From Arthrobacter woluwensis (lineage in GTDB: Bacteria > Actinomycetota > Actinomycetes > Actinomycetales > Micrococcaceae), in assembly GCF_030816155.1 (NCBI RefSeq), contig NZ_JAUSXR010000001.1, positions 3,162,001 through 3,226,000 on the forward strand: DNA of 64,000 nt, in the 5' to 3' direction. The position numbers and the translations under genes are program-made. Each line of letters begins with the position of its first letter. Position 1 is the first letter of the stretch. This document shows, in pieces, positions 62,142-64,000 of this stretch. Below the pieces are notes generated by a model, which saw only the letters and a program-made list of their open reading frames with translations, was not told the DNA's origin and ran no database searches.

Positions 62142-63230
62142 ATGACCGAAGCCACCACCTTCCGCACCGGACGCGGAGTGTCCCGGGAACCGCTCACCGT
62201 GGCGTCCCCCGGGCCGGGCCAGGTCCGGGTCGGCATCCGCGCCACCGGCGTCTGCCACTCGGATCTGCACATCGTCAACGGCGACTGGCCCGCGGAGCAG
62301 CCCCTGGTCCTGGGGCACGAGGCCGCCGGCGTCGTCGAGGAGACCGGCCCGGGCGTCACCACCGTTCAGCCCGGCGACCATGTGGTGCTGTCCTGGTTCG
62401 CCCCGTGCGGACGGTGCGTCAACTGCGCCGCCGGCCGCGGCTGGCTGTGCACCGGCACCACCGCACTCTCCAACACCCTGCCGGACGGCACCACCGCCTT
62501 CCGCGACGCCGACGGCGAGCCGCTGTGGCCCTACCTCGGACTCGGCACCTTCACCCCGACGGTCGTCGTGCCCGAGTCGGCCGCGGTCAAGGTCGACGAA
62601 CGGCTGCCCTTCACGGTGGGCGCCCTCCTCGGCTGCTCGGTGACCACCGGTGTGGGCGCCGTGCTGAACACCGCCCGGGTGCCCGCCGGAGCGTCCGCCG
62701 TCGTGATCGGCTGCGGCGGCGTCGGGCTGTCCGTGGTGATGGGGCTCCGGCTGGCGGGTGCGGACCCGATCATCGCCGTGGACCTCTCCGAGGAGAAACG
62801 CGCCAAGGCCCGGGAGCTGGGGGCCACGGTCACCCTGGACCCGCGCGAGACGGACCTGACCGGGTTCGTCACGGAACAGCTCGGAGGCGTGGACTTCGCG
62901 TTCGAGGCGATCGGGAACGAGAAGGTCATTGAGACGCTTCCCGGGCTGCTCGCTCCGGGCGGTGCCGCCGTGCTGGTCGGCATGACCCGCATCGGCGCCC
63001 GCGCCAGCATCGACCCGTTCGACCTGGCGGATCAGGGGAAGAGCATCCTGGGGTGCAATTACGGGTCGAGCGTGGCGCAGGTGGACATCCCCCGGCTCGC
63101 ACGGCTCCACCTCGCCGGCCTGCTGCCGCTCGAACGGCTCATCGACCGCGTCCGGCCCCTCTCCGAGGCGGCCGATGCCCTCGAGGACCTGGCGGCCGGA
63201 ACCGGGCTGCGGTCGGTCCTGTCCCCCTGA
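62142..63230 (+). CDS. zinc-dependent alcohol dehydrogenase (MDR superfamily)
   Basis: 362-residue NAD(P)-dependent dehydrogenase. Catalytic zinc: TGVCHSDLH (Cys near residue 38) and GHEAAGVVEETGPGV (His near 59). Structural zinc: CGRCVNCAAGRGWLC (about 88-102, Cys-x2-Cys-x2-Cys-x7-Cys). Rossmann motif VIGCGGVGLSVVMG (about 189-202). The segment between 103 and 135 (LPDGTTAFRDADGEPLWPYL) places it with class III/mycothiol- or NDMA-type dehydrogenases. AGGAG lies upstream of ATG 62142. Substrate not determined. Confidence 0.92.
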   Translation: MTEATTFRTGRGVSREPLTVASPGPGQVRVGIRATGVCHSDLHIVNGDWPAEQPLVLGHEAAGVVEETGPGVTTVQPGDHVVLSWFAPCGRCVNCAAGRGWLCTGTTALSNTLPDGTTAFRDADGEPLWPYLGLGTFTPTVVVPESAAVKVDERLPFTVGALLGCSVTTGVGAVLNTARVPAGASAVVIGCGGVGLSVVMGLRLAGADPIIAVDLSEEKRAKARELGATVTLDPRETDLTGFVTEQLGGVDFAFEAIGNEKVIETLPGLLAPGGAAVLVGMTRIGARASIDPFDLADQGKSILGCNYGSSVAQVDIPRLARLHLAGLLPLERLIDRVRPLSEAADALEDLAAGTGLRSVLSP

Positions 63231-63501
63231 CGGGTTCCATGGACCGGACCGACGCCTCAGGCGACCCGCCCCGCTTCCCACCAACGGAGGCGACGGCGGT
63301 CAGATATCTCCGCCACCCAAGCAAGGCCACTCGAGCGGCGGCCGAAGGTGAAGCTCGAAAGAATCCCATTGCTCAACATTTCTCAAGTCGCAATTTCTTA
63401 TTAGACGTGACAGGGTCACATGCTTCAAAATGCCCACAGCGCGGTTTTATACCGGAAGTAGATCGGTCGTTTGCCGATCTCGTCACTTCCAGGAGGTAAG
63501 C
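63231..63501 (+). promoter_or_regulatory. promoter and structured leader of the 63502 gene
   Basis: TTCAAA (63424-63429), 18 bp, TATACC (63448-63453), then a leader hairpin: GGAAGT/ACTTCC outer arms (63454-63459, 63485-63490) around AGATCGG/CCGATCT inner arms. AGGAGG follows directly (63491-63496), so the hairpin borders the ribosome site and could control translation. Confidence 0.5.
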
Positions 63502-64000
63502 GTGCGATCACGTCTAAGACAACTTCTTGCAGTCCTCGCAGTCAGCGCGTGTGCCCTGAGCGGGGCAGCCCCTGCTGTCCAGGCCGCAGGGGCCAATTCC
63601 GATTCTCTCCAGATCGCGACGCAGCAGGCCACCCCGAAAGCCGATCGGGCTACTGTCGCTCAAGTCGCACTGGCCGCCAGGAGCACCTCAAGAGTCGGAC
63701 CAGTCGTTCAATTCAATTACGATGCGGCCCTCAAGTCTGGGGTCGCCGAAGGTATTGCTGACGAATTCGCTGGCGGCATCGTTGCTGGTGGAGGATCCGT
63801 CATCCATGCCCCAGCATCAGCGAGGATCGCGCCGACTTCGCTTAGTTCCGTCGCCGCAGCGATCTCCAATTGTCAGGGACGGAACGGCTTCTCCACCTAC
63901 TGGTGGGGAACCCAGATCCAATTGGATTCCTGCGCCGCGAACGTAGTCACGAACGCCATGTGGGGCGGGGCCGGCGTCGCAGCCATCGCGGGTATCATCT
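63502..64000 (+). CDS. secreted bacteriocin-like protein, 3' end outside window
   Basis: First 166 residues of an exported protein, cut by the right edge. GTG start with a perfect AGGAGG six bases upstream. Signal peptide of about 29 residues (Ala/Leu core, ending VQAAG), then a Ser/Ala/Val-rich middle to about 120. Near the cut end, NCQGRNGFSTYWWGTQIQLD with Cys124 and Cys144 (in LDSC) around a Tyr-Trp-Trp, followed by a small-residue hydrophobic helix (GGAGVAAIAGII). A Cys-bounded aromatic loop before a Gly/Ala helix recalls secreted class II-type bacteriocins; not assigned to a family. Base composition is slightly less GC-rich than its neighbours. Confidence 0.6.
   Translation, partial: MRSRLRQLLAVLAVSACALSGAAPAVQAAGANSDSLQIATQQATPKADRATVAQVALAARSTSRVGPVVQFNYDAALKSGVAEGIADEFAGGIVAGGGSVIHAPASARIAPTSLSSVAAAISNCQGRNGFSTYWWGTQIQLDSCAANVVTNAMWGGAGVAAIAGII

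Overview
The window is high-GC DNA from an actinobacterium. The codon use, the many apparently leaderless starts, GTG starts, actinobacterial protein families (FBP-domain protein, ECF sigma factor with a SnoaL-type tail, bifunctional-type dCTP deaminase) and the overall gene style fit the Micrococcaceae (Arthrobacter-like). The genus is inference from gene content, not from a marker search.

Layout. 1-6 kb: Kef-type antiporter (cut by the left edge), a divergent MFS/MarR pair, an LtrA-like membrane protein, and a divergent VOC gene / ECF sigma gene pair. 6-16 kb: kinase-fold protein, SGNH hydrolase, LysR/MFS/BKACE/SDR/RraA metabolic genes, then mmuM-dcd-SRPBCC on the minus strand and a secreted VanY-like peptidase. 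16-22 kb: tRNA-Gly(CCC), the cysteine-free ribosomal set rpmB-rpmG-rpsN, three paralogous SGNH hydrolases (one with a MarR gene), and an AztD-like zinc lipoprotein under a Fur/Zur-type palindrome. 22-28 kb: a five-gene ferric-siderophore uptake operon behind a DtxR/IdeR-type iron box. 28-38 kb: FBP-domain protein, an array of GAGTTCG hairpins, FUSC protein, rlmN, and a Wadjet-like jetA-jetB-jetC operon with no jetD. 38-42 kb: small housekeeping and catabolic genes. 42-45 kb: an AT-richer accessory patch with one orphan 507-residue protein and decayed sequence. 45-64 kb: catalase, paired fluoride channels, a secreted M4 peptidase, a short UvrA-like ATPase, a LuxR regulator next to a Tat-exported orphan, membrane proteins, a TetR/NCS1-permease/alcohol-dehydrogenase cluster, and a secreted cysteine-pair protein cut by the right edge.

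How the genes work together. The clearest functional units are the siderophore operon (binding lipoprotein, two permeases, ATPase, flavin reductase), the JetABC SMC-type complex, the ECF sigma/VOC pair that share mirrored promoters, and the divergent TetR/permease pair. Two themes cross the window. First, at least nine long hairpins of about 60-70 nt lie just behind stop codons, and one of them sits inside the jetB reading frame. Second, four genes are broken by five single-base insertions, all of the same sign, which looks more like a sequence-quality problem than gene decay.
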